Origin: Spirochaetia bacterium 38H-sp
Lineage (GTDB): Bacteria; Spirochaetota; Spirochaetia; Winmispirales; Winmispiraceae
Length of the DNA stretch: 64,000 nucleotides
Direction of reading: 5' to 3'
Assembly: GCA_039023545.1 (NCBI GenBank)
Contig: JBCHKQ010000004.1
Coordinates: 1 to 64,000, forward strand
The translations under genes and the position numbers were made by a program. Below are positions 1 to 7,910 of the stretch, piece after piece. Under the pieces are notes generated by a model. That model made no database searches and was not told the DNA's origin. It saw only the letters and a program-made list of their open reading frames with translations. Numbering within the stretch: position 1 is the stretch's first letter; every line of letters starts with the position of its first letter.

Positions 1-40
1 TCCACTCTTTCTTTGCCCGCAAAAGCGCCCAGCTAGTCAT
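1..40 (-). CDS. N-terminus of an unidentified protein, cut by the window edge
   Basis: Only the first 13 codons are visible (MTSWALLRAKKEW). The ATG lies at 40-38 and is preceded by a strong Shine-Dalgarno sequence (TTGGAGG, about 4 nt before the ATG), which is the main reason to believe it. It lies downstream of pgeF on the same strand, with repeat copy 1 between them. No function can be assigned from 13 residues. Confidence 0.5.
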   Translation of the reverse strand, partial: MTSWALLRAKKEW

Positions 41-158
41 ATATCCTCCAATTCTCTTGTTTTACACACAATCAAGAACACAAAGAGTCCTGTGATAATA
101 ACAATATTTTAATATATCTTCAAATACCAAAGCAGGATTTTTTGCATAAAAATACATT

Positions 159-231
159 ATACCGAACGTCGTCCTCGCGCCACTCCGGGAAAATCACGAT
201 AAAAAAGCGCTCGGACTCCTGCCTGCGGCAT
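159..231 (+). repeat. Intergenic capped-hairpin repeat, copy 1
   Basis: Orientation + means ATACCGAACG (159-168) comes first and CTGCCTGCGGCAT (219-231) last. The internal stem is imperfect here: GTCC..GCGC pairs with GCGC..GGAC across a two-base mismatch. It lies 36 nt past the pgeF stop codon, with the mini-hairpin side facing the gene. Confidence 0.75.
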
Positions 232-267
232 ATAAAAGCAAAAATAAGAAGCACACTGTATCTACTA

Positions 268-972
268 TTAAGCTCTCCCGCATAAAGCAAGCATATGAGT
301 AAAATCCGGACCTTCTCTCCTGTAAGAACCGAATCTCATATCGCAACAGGTACAAGCATCCACAGTGTAGACAGTAAGACCACGCTCTTCCAGAAGACTT
401 CTGTTGGCAGCAGCAAGGTCAAGATAAAAACCATCTTCTCTTTCTACAACAGCCTCCTCGCCAAAGTCTGCGGCAAAGCTCCATGCCCTCTCCGTATCAA
501 CTTCGTAACAGCAGGAACGAATAGATGGCCCCAGCACTGCCACCTTTTTACCGTCTCCCAGAGAATCAGCAAGGATTCCTGCAATACCTGTTCCCTTCCA
601 GCCAGAATGCACAATTCCCCATGCAGTCCCGTCCTCTCTAAAAATCCATACTGGCATACAGTCCGCAACAGTAACCCCGCATACCAAGGATGCATCCGTA
701 CAAAAAAGACCATCCGCACTGGGCTCCCTTCCGGGGAAAAAAGAAGAGGCATCGACAATTTCCTTTCCGTGAACTTGCCTCACACAGCGCAAACTTAAGA
801 TGTCCATACCGCGCTTTCTAAGCCATAATGCTCTCTTATCTGTAAAAGAAGCGCTTTTTCCCATATCTCCTGCCGAATAAAGCGACATGAGACCATAAAA
901 ATTCCTCATGGAATCATAAGAAAACGAAAAACTCATAAAATCGTCAAAAAACTCAACACAAAAACCATGCAT
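268..972 (-). CDS. pgeF: Peptidoglycan editing factor PgeF / multicopper-type laccase domain protein (YfiH family)
   Basis: The 234-residue protein has the complete YfiH/DUF152 pattern: QVHGK (His68), VADCMPV (Cys105) and VHSGWKG (His122), the metal-binding His-Cys-His set of the family, then a CTCCDMRFGSYRREG C-terminal block. In other bacteria this family acts in the cytoplasm, removing wrongly incorporated peptidoglycan precursors and/or acting on purine nucleosides; which applies here is not shown. No Shine-Dalgarno sequence precedes the ATG. Instead TTGATT-17-TGTAAT ends 9 nt upstream, so the mRNA may be nearly leaderless. A second in-frame ATG at 936 also lacks a ribosome site, so the start is moderately certain. 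Confidence 0.9.
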   Translation of the reverse strand: MHGFCVEFFDDFMSFSFSYDSMRNFYGLMSLYSAGDMGKSASFTDKRALWLRKRGMDILSLRCVRQVHGKEIVDASSFFPGREPSADGLFCTDASLVCGVTVADCMPVWIFREDGTAWGIVHSGWKGTGIAGILADSLGDGKKVAVLGPSIRSCCYEVDTERAWSFAADFGEEAVVEREDGFYLDLAAANRSLLEERGLTVYTVDACTCCDMRFGSYRREGPDFTHMLALCGRA

Positions 973-981
973 AACATAAAG

Positions 982-1010
982 ATTACATCACAGCATTATA
1001 AAACAATCAA
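982..1010 (-). promoter_or_regulatory. Predicted sigma-70 promoter of pgeF, nearly leaderless
   Basis: On the minus strand TTGATT (1010-1005) and TGTAAT (987-982) are separated by 17 bp. The -10 box ends 9 nt before the ATG at 972, giving an inferred 5' UTR of about 3 nt. An overlapping TATAAT (1000-995) could serve instead and would give about a 15 nt leader. Confidence 0.5.
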
Positions 1011-1048
1011 TCGCAGTCCTCTTATCCCAGATTTTATATGCTGTTTTC

Positions 1049-1092
1049 TGCCGAAGGCAGCAGTGTCCGATAAGGGGCACTGCGTTCGGTAT
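1049..1092 (-). repeat. Intergenic capped-hairpin repeat, copy 2
   Basis: Mini-hairpin TGCCGAAGGCA (1049-1059), stem CAGTGTCC (1061-1068) with GGGCACTG (1075-1082, one G-U), then CGTTCGGTAT (1083-1092). It lies between the divergently transcribed pgeF and trmB, so it cannot be a transcription terminator for either gene. Confidence 0.8.
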
Positions 1093-1136
1093 AAATAATC
1101 AGGTTATTGTTGCAAGAGATAGAAAAAAGGCATAAC

Positions 1137-1823
1137 ATGTCCGACATGGAAAAGAAAAAATACTCTCATATCAGAACATATGTACACAGACAGACAAGGC
1201 TTACCAGCGGACAGCGTCATGCTCTTGATAAGCTCTTTCCTCTTTATTCTGTAGATATAAGCAAAAAAAGGCCGGTTATGCAGCTTTTTCCCCATAGTTT
1301 TGACAGATATGTGCTTGAGATTGGTTTTGGCATGGGGGATGCGACTCTTTTTATTGCAGAGCATAATCCAGATACTGCTTATCTAGGGATAGAGGTACAT
1401 CCCAATGGTGTCGGGAGAGTTGTAGGGTCCATACATAAGAAGGGGCTTGATAATCTCAGGGTCATCAAGGAGGATGCTATTGTTGCTCTCTCAGAGGGGA
1501 TAGAAACGCAGGCTTTTGACGGTGTGCATATCTTTTTCCCTGATCCGTGGCCCAAAAAAAGGCATCATAAAAGAAGGCTAATACAGAGGAGTTTTTTGGA
1601 TTTTATAGCGGATTATATAAAATCAGAAGGATATCTGTATGTTGTAACGGATTGGCATAATTATGCCTTGCAGATTCTAAATGAATGCTCATCCCATCCT
1701 GCTTTTTACAATCCTTGGGGGGGCTTTGCTCCAAGGCAAGTATGGCGACCTGTAACAAAATACGAGTCAAAGGGTCACAAGCAGCATCATCCAATATGGG
1801 AAACATACGTAATAAAACGATAA
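1137..1823 (+). CDS. trmB: tRNA (guanine-N7-)-methyltransferase TrmB
   Basis: SAM-dependent enzyme that methylates G46 in the variable loop of tRNA. The sequence shows the class I methyltransferase glycine motif VLEIGFGMGDAT, followed by the family signature FFPDPWPKKRHHKRR and a C-terminal TDWHNYA block. The reading frame is open from a TTG at 1107, but ATG 1137 (MSDMEKKKY) follows an AAAAAGG ribosome site and gives 228 residues, usual for the family. It is monocistronic, with repeat copy 2 upstream and citrate synthase downstream under its own promoter. Confidence 0.93.
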   Translation: MSDMEKKKYSHIRTYVHRQTRLTSGQRHALDKLFPLYSVDISKKRPVMQLFPHSFDRYVLEIGFGMGDATLFIAEHNPDTAYLGIEVHPNGVGRVVGSIHKKGLDNLRVIKEDAIVALSEGIETQAFDGVHIFFPDPWPKKRHHKRRLIQRSFLDFIADYIKSEGYLYVVTDWHNYALQILNECSSHPAFYNPWGGFAPRQVWRPVTKYESKGHKQHHPIWETYVIKR

Positions 1824-1866
1824 AAATATAATTAATGTATTTTTATGCAAAAAAACAGTAAAATAA

Positions 1867-1896
1867 TTGATTATTTATACAAAAACATGCTATTAT
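1867..1896 (+). promoter_or_regulatory. Predicted sigma-70 promoter of gltA
   Basis: TTGATT (1867-1872) and TATTAT (1891-1896) are 18 bp apart, with a TGC extended -10 element directly upstream of the -10 box. The start would fall near 1903, about 20 nt before the ATG, leaving room for the CAGGAG ribosome site. Confidence 0.5.
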
Positions 1897-1922
1897 AACG
1901 CAACAATATACAGGAGTAACAT

Positions 1923-3284
1923 ATGAGCAGCAAAAAAAACATGGCGGATTTTCTGGAGACCACAACGGAGTTGGCAAGAGAGAACAACACTATAGATGCA
2001 TCTCTCTATAGCAAGTTTAATGTAAAACGGGGACTCAGAAATGAGGACGGCAGCGGTGTACTGGTAGGACTCACCGAGATAGGAGAAGTCCATGGTTACG
2101 TCATGGACGAGGGAGAGCCCACTCCTGTTCCCGGAAGGCTCCTGTACCGGGGAATACCCATAGAAAACATTGTAAAGGGTTTTCAGGCAGATGGTAGAAG
2201 CGGTTTTGAAGAAACTGCTTTTCTTCTTCTTTTTGGCAAGCTGCCTACAAAAAGAGAACTGGATGATTTTTCCTCTATTCTTGCAGAAAACAGGGAATTG
2301 CCCGGAGATTTTACAGAGAGTACAATACTTAAGAATCCGAGTCCGGATATAATGAACAAGCTTTCTCGCTCTGTTCTTACTCTATATTCCTTTGATCCCA
2401 ATCCGGAAGATGTTTCTATAAAAAATGTGCTAAGACAGTCCATAGAGTTAATTGCACGTTTCCCTGTTCTTGTGGCATACGGCTATCAGGCAAAACAGCA
2501 CTATTACAATGGTAAAAGCCTGTACATACATCCTCCTCAGGAAGAGCTCTCAACTGCAGAAAACTTTCTTGCTATGATAAGACCTGATAAGCAGTTTACC
2601 CAGACAGAGGCTGAGATTCTGGATCTCTCGTTTGTGCTGCATGCTGAACACGGCGGGGGTAACAACTCAAGTTTCACGGTACATGTTGTATCCTCTGCAG
2701 ACACAGATACATACTCAGTAATAGCAGCTGCAATAGGCTCTCTTAAGGGTGCAAAGCACGGGGGAGCTAATATCAAGGTTATATCCATGATGGAGGATAT
2801 AAAAAACAATGTAAAAGACTGGTCTGACAGAAAACAGGTAGAAGACTATATAGCAAAAATACTCAAAAAAGAAGCGTTTGACAGGTCTGGGCTTGTATAC
2901 GGTATGGGACATGCTGTCTACACGATATCCGATCCCAGAGCCATACTTCTCAAGGAAAAAGCAGCAGAATTAGCAAAAGAAACCAACAATCAGGAAGAGT
3001 TTGAGCTGTACAACACAATTGCAGAGATAACACCCGGGTTATTTGCGGATATAAAGAAATCTAACAAGGTAATAAGTCCCAATGTTGATTTTTACTCTGG
3101 TTTTGTATACAAGATGCTAAGGATTCCCACAGAGCTTTATACTCCTTTGTTTGCAATAGCACGTATAGCTGGCTGGTCTGCACACAGGCTTGAGGAAATA
3201 ATAAGCGGAGGAAGAATCATAAGGCCTGCTTACAAGAGTGTGGTTGGCAAAAAAGAATATATACCACTCAAGGATAGAAAATAA
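1923..3284 (+). CDS. gltA: Citrate synthase
   Basis: Condenses acetyl-CoA with oxaloacetate to citrate. The catalytic triad is readable: His243 in HAEHGGGNNSS, His279 in AKHGGANIKV and Asp337 in GMGHAVYTISDPR. Length is 453 residues, with a longer N-terminus than the roughly 430-residue E. coli type. The ATG follows CAGGAG. A promoter and a strong terminator bracket it as a single-gene unit. No other TCA-cycle gene lies in the window, so a biosynthetic role (2-oxoglutarate supply) is as likely as a full cycle. 2-methylcitrate synthase activity cannot be excluded from sequence alone. Confidence 0.95.
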   Translation: MSSKKNMADFLETTTELARENNTIDASLYSKFNVKRGLRNEDGSGVLVGLTEIGEVHGYVMDEGEPTPVPGRLLYRGIPIENIVKGFQADGRSGFEETAFLLLFGKLPTKRELDDFSSILAENRELPGDFTESTILKNPSPDIMNKLSRSVLTLYSFDPNPEDVSIKNVLRQSIELIARFPVLVAYGYQAKQHYYNGKSLYIHPPQEELSTAENFLAMIRPDKQFTQTEAEILDLSFVLHAEHGGGNNSSFTVHVVSSADTDTYSVIAAAIGSLKGAKHGGANIKVISMMEDIKNNVKDWSDRKQVEDYIAKILKKEAFDRSGLVYGMGHAVYTISDPRAILLKEKAAELAKETNNQEEFELYNTIAEITPGLFADIKKSNKVISPNVDFYSGFVYKMLRIPTELYTPLFAIARIAGWSAHRLEEIISGGRIIRPAYKSVVGKKEYIPLKDRK

Positions 3285-3288
3285 AATT

Positions 3289-3316
3289 ACAGCGGGGAAA
3301 ACACCCCGCTGTTTTT
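3289..3316 (+). terminator. Rho-independent terminator of gltA
   Basis: Perfect 9-bp stem ACAGCGGGG (3289-3297) / CCCCGCTGT (3304-3312), six-nt loop, followed by TTTTT. It starts five bases after the gltA stop codon. Confidence 0.88.
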
Positions 3317-3319
3317 ATA

Positions 3320-3565
3320 AGTGCTCATATCCAAGGCCTTGTCCATACATCTTTACTATTGCAGTTTTTGCATTTTTCTTAAGGTATATCAGCCAATAAA
3401 ATTATAAAATCTGTAAATCATCCGTATAACATGAGCCTGATTATCCAAAATAAAAGACAAGCTAATTGGTAAAATAATATCAATCAAATTTCTCTTGGTA
3501 ATCAGATTATAGGATTTATATAATTTTTTTATCTTTTATCTTTTTCTCCGATTCCGTGCTTTTTT
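3320..3565. other. AT-rich intergenic stretch with no recognised gene
   Basis: Between the gltA terminator and repeat copy 3 the sequence is about 75-80% A+T with long T runs. The only frames that stay open are short, lack a start codon with a ribosome site and resemble nothing. It probably holds the promoter of the glycosyltransferase gene, but I cannot single one out. Confidence 0.4.
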
Positions 3566-3566
3566 G

Positions 3567-3636
3567 CGCCAAAGGCAGTTTTATATCGCCCTACTTTTTA
3601 TTTTTCTGTAGTGTGGCGATATAAAACGTTCGGTTT
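3567..3636 (-). repeat. Intergenic capped-hairpin repeat, copy 3
   Basis: Mini-hairpin GCC-AAA-GGC (3568-3576), perfect 12-bp stem TTTTATATCGCC (3579-3590) / GGCGATATAAAA (3615-3626), then CGTTCGGTTT (3627-3636). CTAC/GTAG inside the loop extends the stem after a bulge. It lies between two genes that both read rightwards. Confidence 0.85.
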
Positions 3637-3684
3637 CGTTTGATTTTTATTTCTTTATAAAAAATAATATAGTTGGAGGCAAAA

Positions 3685-4959
3685 ATGTCATTAAAAATAG
3701 GTTTTATTTCTTTTCGTATATCAGGAACTGATGGCGTTTCTCTTGAGACAAAAAAATGGGCAGATGTTTTGGAGCGTATGGGAGCGGAGTGCTTCTATAT
3801 GGCGGGACAGCTGGACACGCCAAAAGAGCGTTCTTTTGTCGCAGAAGAAGCACATTTTCAAACTCAGGATGCCAAGGCTCTTTATTACAGGTGTTTTTAC
3901 CAATCAGTGCGAGATCCAGAAACGACGCGGATGATTCATGAGCGAAGAGCCGTCTTAAAAAAAAGACTTTACCAATTTGTAGAGAAGTTTGACCTTGATT
4001 TGCTTATTCCGCAGAATATTTTGGCGATTCCGCTCAATATTCCGTTAGCTCTGGCCTTTACAGAATTTGTGGCAGAGACTGGTTTTAAGGTCATTGCACA
4101 TCACCATGACTTCTTCTGGGAAAGAAAGCGCTTTTTGCATAACTGCGTATGGGACTATCTCAACTCCGCATATCCGCCCCACCTTGCAAGTATACACCAT
4201 GTAGTAATAAACAGCTCAGCCCAAAATCAGCTTGGGCTAAGAACAGGCATCTCTTCTACTCTTATCCCCAATGTTATGGAGTTTGAAAAGCCCCCTGAGC
4301 CTGTGGATGAGTATGCAAAAGATGTTCGTGAGGCATTGGGAGTAAGAGACGACGAGCTTTTTATACTCCAGCCAACCCGTGTTGTCCAGAGAAAGGGAAT
4401 AGAACACGCCATAGAGTTTGTTGCACGGTTAGGCATGCCTGCCAAGCTTGTGATATCACACGCATCCGGCGACGAAGGGCACGAATACGAGCAGCGTGTC
4501 CGTGACTATGCAAAGCTACTTGGTGTGGATGCCATATTTGGCAGTGACATTATAGGAGAAACACGTGGCAGGACACCTGACGGCAGGAAAATATATTCTC
4601 TTAGCGATATATATCCCCATGCAAACCTTGTTACATACCCATCTATTTTTGAAGGCTTTGGCAACGCATTCCTTGAAGCAATCTACTTTAAAAAACCTAT
4701 CCTTATTAACAATTATTCCATATACAGCCATGACATAAGACCCAAGGGCTTTAAGTGTCTAGAAATGGATGAGTTTATCTCAGGAGATACGATAGATACG
4801 GCAAGAGAACTACTTGCCAGACCAGACATCCAAGAAGAATGGGCAGAAACCAACTATAAACTTGCCAGGCAATTCTACTCTTATACCGTTCTTAGAACCA
4901 AACTTACAGCAATACTTGTAAGCCAGTTTGGCTATACAGACTTAAGCCTCTGCCAATAA
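3685..4959 (+). CDS. GT4-family retaining glycosyltransferase, possibly for a compatible-solute glycoside
   Basis: The 424-residue protein has the GT-B architecture of family GT4: an N-terminal Rossmann block (IGFISFRISGTDGVSLET) and a C-terminal donor site with the E-x7-E element in SIFEGFGNAFLEAI. The start is ATG 3685, with TTGGAGG just upstream; the TTG at 3673 is part of that ribosome site. It faces a GH13_18 phosphorylase tail to tail. Because some GT4 enzymes make mannosyl-glucosylglycerate in thermophiles and GH13_18 includes glucosylglycerate phosphorylase, a role in glucosylglycerate-type solutes is plausible. This is inference; the acceptor is unknown. Confidence 0.7.
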   Translation: MSLKIGFISFRISGTDGVSLETKKWADVLERMGAECFYMAGQLDTPKERSFVAEEAHFQTQDAKALYYRCFYQSVRDPETTRMIHERRAVLKKRLYQFVEKFDLDLLIPQNILAIPLNIPLALAFTEFVAETGFKVIAHHHDFFWERKRFLHNCVWDYLNSAYPPHLASIHHVVINSSAQNQLGLRTGISSTLIPNVMEFEKPPEPVDEYAKDVREALGVRDDELFILQPTRVVQRKGIEHAIEFVARLGMPAKLVISHASGDEGHEYEQRVRDYAKLLGVDAIFGSDIIGETRGRTPDGRKIYSLSDIYPHANLVTYPSIFEGFGNAFLEAIYFKKPILINNYSIYSHDIRPKGFKCLEMDEFISGDTIDTARELLARPDIQEEWAETNYKLARQFYSYTVLRTKLTAILVSQFGYTDLSLCQ

Positions 4960-4978
4960 AATCCACCAACTATCAAAA

Positions 4979-5012
4979 ACCGAACGCAGGCTGCTACGCA
5001 GCCTGCGTTTTA
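4979..5012 (+). terminator. Bidirectional terminator built on a half copy of the capped-hairpin repeat (copy 4)
   Basis: ACCGAACG (4979-4986) is followed by a 10-bp perfect stem CGCAGGCTGC (4985-4994) / GCAGCCTGCG (4998-5007) and TTTTAT. The CTGCCNNNGGCA end is missing and a T tract stands in its place. Read on the minus strand the stem is followed by TTCGGTTTTT. It lies between convergent genes, so it can stop both transcripts. Confidence 0.7.
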
Positions 5013-5043
5013 TACAGAACAAAAAGAAAAACACTATAAAACT

Positions 5044-6795
5044 CTAGCCATTATCAGGAACAAGCCACAAAACATCATAAGGCTCAACACCTATGGACAA
5101 TTTATCAGTCCCCTCTGTAAACGGTAAAATCCTATCGCCTGATATAAGCTCCCTAAGCACTTTAAACTCGCTATCACCAAAAACAGACTTATCAAAAACA
5201 AACTCAATCTCTCTATTATCAGAACTTATAAGACACAAGACCCTATCCTTCCCATCTGGACTTATTCTAAGAACCGCAAGCATAGAAGAAGGCGCTTCCA
5301 AAATATTCTGAGTTCCCTTTGGATCAAAGGCTGAGCTGCTTGTTCTAGCCTTAAGCATAGCAAGATAAGAATCAAGAACAAGACGCCTGAGAGAATCCGG
5401 ATCAGAAAGTTCCTCCACTAACTCTCTCAAAACAAACTTCTGCCTGTTTATTGTGCGATTCATACCTGTTTCCTCAACCCCTTCTCTCCAGTTCTGAGAA
5501 CCAAGCAAGCTGTGGACATATATCCCGGGCATCCCCACCAAAGTAAGCAAAATAGCCTGCGAAGCTATAAACTTTCTGGCACGTGTTGCTGTATCAAGAT
5601 GTTCTTCTGCAACAGCACTAAGATAATTAATATTAAGCTCATAGGGAACATCCCCCTGAGGAGTACTCTTATATGATACAAGGCCGCCTCTTTCTTTAAC
5701 AATTTCTATCATATTATCTATATATTCGTCAGGTAAAATTCCCCTTGCAGGCAGCACACCAATGCCATCATGAGACGCAAGAAAATTAAAATAGCTTACC
5801 CTACCTCCGTAGGTATCTATTGTTTTTGCCCAAGAAGCAAGATAGGACATATCCCGCCTTATAAAAGCATCCAAAACCAGAGGAGGAAGAGCAAACTGAT
5901 ACACAAGCTGTGCCTCATCAAGGTCTTCTCCAAAGTAAGAAATATTTTCTTTATGAGGCACATTTGTTTCTGTAATAATAAGAACCCAAGGACAAACCTC
6001 TTCGCACACAGCTCTAAAAAGCTTAACCACAGCATGAGTCTTGGGATGATGAAGACAACTGGTACCAAGTTCCTTCCAGAGATAAGCAATTGCATCCAGA
6101 CGTATAATCTGTGCACCGTTTTTTACATAAAACAAAAAGATATCTATCATCTCAAGAAGAACAGCCGGATTCGCATAATTAAGGTCCACCTGATCCCGAC
6201 TAAAAGTAGTCCAAACCAGCTTCTTTCCCCAAGAAGTATCAAACTCATGGACAAGAGGCAGAGCCCTGGGACGAAAAACAGAAGAAAGATCTGCACCAGG
6301 CTCAACCGTGATAAAATAGTCTCTATATTTAAGATCTCCATCCAAAAAAGCCTTAAACCAAGTGCTTTTTGTAGAACAATGGTTGAGAACAAGGTCAACC
6401 ATAAGCCTATGCTTTCTTGCTATTTCCTTTACATCATCCCAAGATCCCCAGTCCGGATTAACCTGTCTGTAATCAATAATAGAAAAACCATCATCGGAAG
6501 AATATGGAAAAAAAGGAAGGATATGGACACCCTTAATAGCATCATCAGTATAATCCTCTAGAAACTTATCCAAAAGTCTTATATAAGGAGCAAAATCACC
6601 CCTAAACTGATCTCCATATGTAATCAAAACAGCATCTGTATTATCCAGAGGAAGAGAATCTAAAGCACTAAAGTCATCTGGCGGAATAATCTCCTTCTTA
6701 TACTTATCAATAATAATAGAAAGCTGTTTAAAAACATCCTGATAAGAATCCTCGTAAATAAAAGCAATCAAATTCTTTATTTTTGATTGGGACAT
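5044..6795 (-). CDS. GH13 subfamily 18 sugar phosphorylase (sucrose phosphorylase-like, probably glucosylglycerate phosphorylase)
   Basis: Alpha-amylase-superfamily (beta/alpha)8 protein of 583 residues. The catalytic residues can be read as Asp234 (IIRLDAIAYLW, nucleophile), Glu276 (IITETNV, acid/base) and Asp343 (SHDGIG). True sucrose phosphorylases are near 490 residues; the longer form fits the YcjM-like branch, which phosphorolyses 2-O-alpha-glucosylglycerate to glucose 1-phosphate. The ATG follows AAAGGAG. It is last in a minus-strand operon of ABC transporter, GH30 and LacI genes, an order like the E. coli ycj locus. Family assignment is firm; the substrate is inferred. Confidence 0.85.
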   Translation of the reverse strand: MSQSKIKNLIAFIYEDSYQDVFKQLSIIIDKYKKEIIPPDDFSALDSLPLDNTDAVLITYGDQFRGDFAPYIRLLDKFLEDYTDDAIKGVHILPFFPYSSDDGFSIIDYRQVNPDWGSWDDVKEIARKHRLMVDLVLNHCSTKSTWFKAFLDGDLKYRDYFITVEPGADLSSVFRPRALPLVHEFDTSWGKKLVWTTFSRDQVDLNYANPAVLLEMIDIFLFYVKNGAQIIRLDAIAYLWKELGTSCLHHPKTHAVVKLFRAVCEEVCPWVLIITETNVPHKENISYFGEDLDEAQLVYQFALPPLVLDAFIRRDMSYLASWAKTIDTYGGRVSYFNFLASHDGIGVLPARGILPDEYIDNMIEIVKERGGLVSYKSTPQGDVPYELNINYLSAVAEEHLDTATRARKFIASQAILLTLVGMPGIYVHSLLGSQNWREGVEETGMNRTINRQKFVLRELVEELSDPDSLRRLVLDSYLAMLKARTSSSAFDPKGTQNILEAPSSMLAVLRISPDGKDRVLCLISSDNREIEFVFDKSVFGDSEFKVLRELISGDRILPFTEGTDKLSIGVEPYDVLWLVPDNG

Positions 6796-6867
6796 AATAA
6801 CTCCTTTATCGGACTTTATTTAATCATAGTAGGGAGATACATCATAATCAAGATTAACATCAAAAAA

Positions 6868-7908
6868 TCAGTTTAAGGAAACTGGCGGAGGCGCGACAGT
6901 ATCACCATCCACAGGATAGACAGGGAAAATACAAGTTTCTCTGGGAAAATTGGGATTCTCTATATGCCTGTTAATAATTTCCGCGGCCCTTTTACCCATC
7001 TCTACAAGAGGCTGCTCATTACTTGCAATAGTAGGATTAAACAAAAACTCCTTAATCAAACCGTCAAAACCAATAATAGAAACATCCTCCGGCACTCTAA
7101 GCCCAATATCCTTTACAGCATGCAAAGCCCCAAGAGCAATCCTGTCCGTTGCACAAAAAAGTGCAGTAAGAGGCCTGTCAAGCATTTCAAAACGCTCCCT
7201 GACTGCTTTGTAAACAGACACCTCCTCAAACCTAGATCTCATTATCCACTTTTCGGAATCATCCATAGAGAGAAGCTCCCTCATAGCTCTCTTATAACCA
7301 TTTTCTCTATCCTGAATATTGGAGTTGTACATCTCAGGAATAAGACCTACAAAACCTATTCTCTCATGGCCAAGAGAAACAAGTCGTTTTACAGAATCAT
7401 ACCCGGCTCTCTCGTTATCAGTATCTACCCAACTTATAGAATGATCATCAGGCCTGTCACCTATAACAACACAAGGAATGCTATAGCGCTGAATCTCTCT
7501 ATGTACTTCTTCTGGCATGCTCTGCATGCCTATATAAATAAGTCCATCCACTTTCTTCTGTTTGTAAGGTCTTAGATAATCAAAATCAGGGTCATCAGTG
7601 GCAAAAGGGGAAAAAAGCATATCTTTTTTATATTTTCTACACCCCAACTCAATTCCCCTTATAAGACCAAGAAGATAAACATTGCCAAAACCATCACCAA
7701 ACCTGACAGGGGTCATAACACCTATGGTATCTGTACGCCCTCTATTAAGAGCCTTACCGGCAAAACTGGGAGAGTAACCCAGCTGCTTTATAGCATCCTC
7801 AACCCTTTTTCTAGTCTCTTCACTTACATAACCATTATTGTTTATTACTCTGGAAACAGTCATAAAAGAGACACCAGCAAGCTTTGCAACATCCTTTTGA
7901 GTAGGCAC
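6868..7908 (-). CDS. LacI-family transcriptional regulator
   Basis: N-terminal LacI helix-turn-helix (TQKDVAKLAGVSFMTVSRVI) and hinge, then a periplasmic-binding-like sensor domain with the DTDNERAG and STIGFDG-type blocks expected for a sugar sensor. The GTG at 7908 is chosen over an upstream TTG at 7959: AAAAAAGGAG lies 5 nt before the GTG, the GH30 stop codon is 2 nt upstream, and the resulting 346 residues is the normal LacI length starting right at the HTH. It probably regulates the operon that encodes it through the inverted repeat at 12729-12754. It is read in one transcript with GH30 and the phosphorylase. Confidence 0.9.
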   Translation of the reverse strand: MPTQKDVAKLAGVSFMTVSRVINNNGYVSEETRKRVEDAIKQLGYSPSFAGKALNRGRTDTIGVMTPVRFGDGFGNVYLLGLIRGIELGCRKYKKDMLFSPFATDDPDFDYLRPYKQKKVDGLIYIGMQSMPEEVHREIQRYSIPCVVIGDRPDDHSISWVDTDNERAGYDSVKRLVSLGHERIGFVGLIPEMYNSNIQDRENGYKRAMRELLSMDDSEKWIMRSRFEEVSVYKAVRERFEMLDRPLTALFCATDRIALGALHAVKDIGLRVPEDVSIIGFDGLIKEFLFNPTIASNEQPLVEMGKRAAEIINRHIENPNFPRETCIFPVYPVDGDTVAPPPVSLN

Positions 7909-7910
7909 GC

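Noticed and set aside
3340..3400. Minus-strand fragment reading KCKNCNSKDVWTRPWI, zinc-ribbon-like
   Set aside because: Only about 16 codons between stops, no start codon or ribosome site; not a gene.
5770..6561. Plus-strand 263-residue open frame inside the GH13_18 gene
   Set aside because: It is a mirror of the minus-strand enzyme gene, rich in Lys/Ile/Asn from complementary codons, with no ribosome site or family resemblance.
6964..7575. Plus-strand 203-residue open frame inside the LacI gene
   Set aside because: Antisense to a clear LacI coding region and composed of low-information residues; no start signal.
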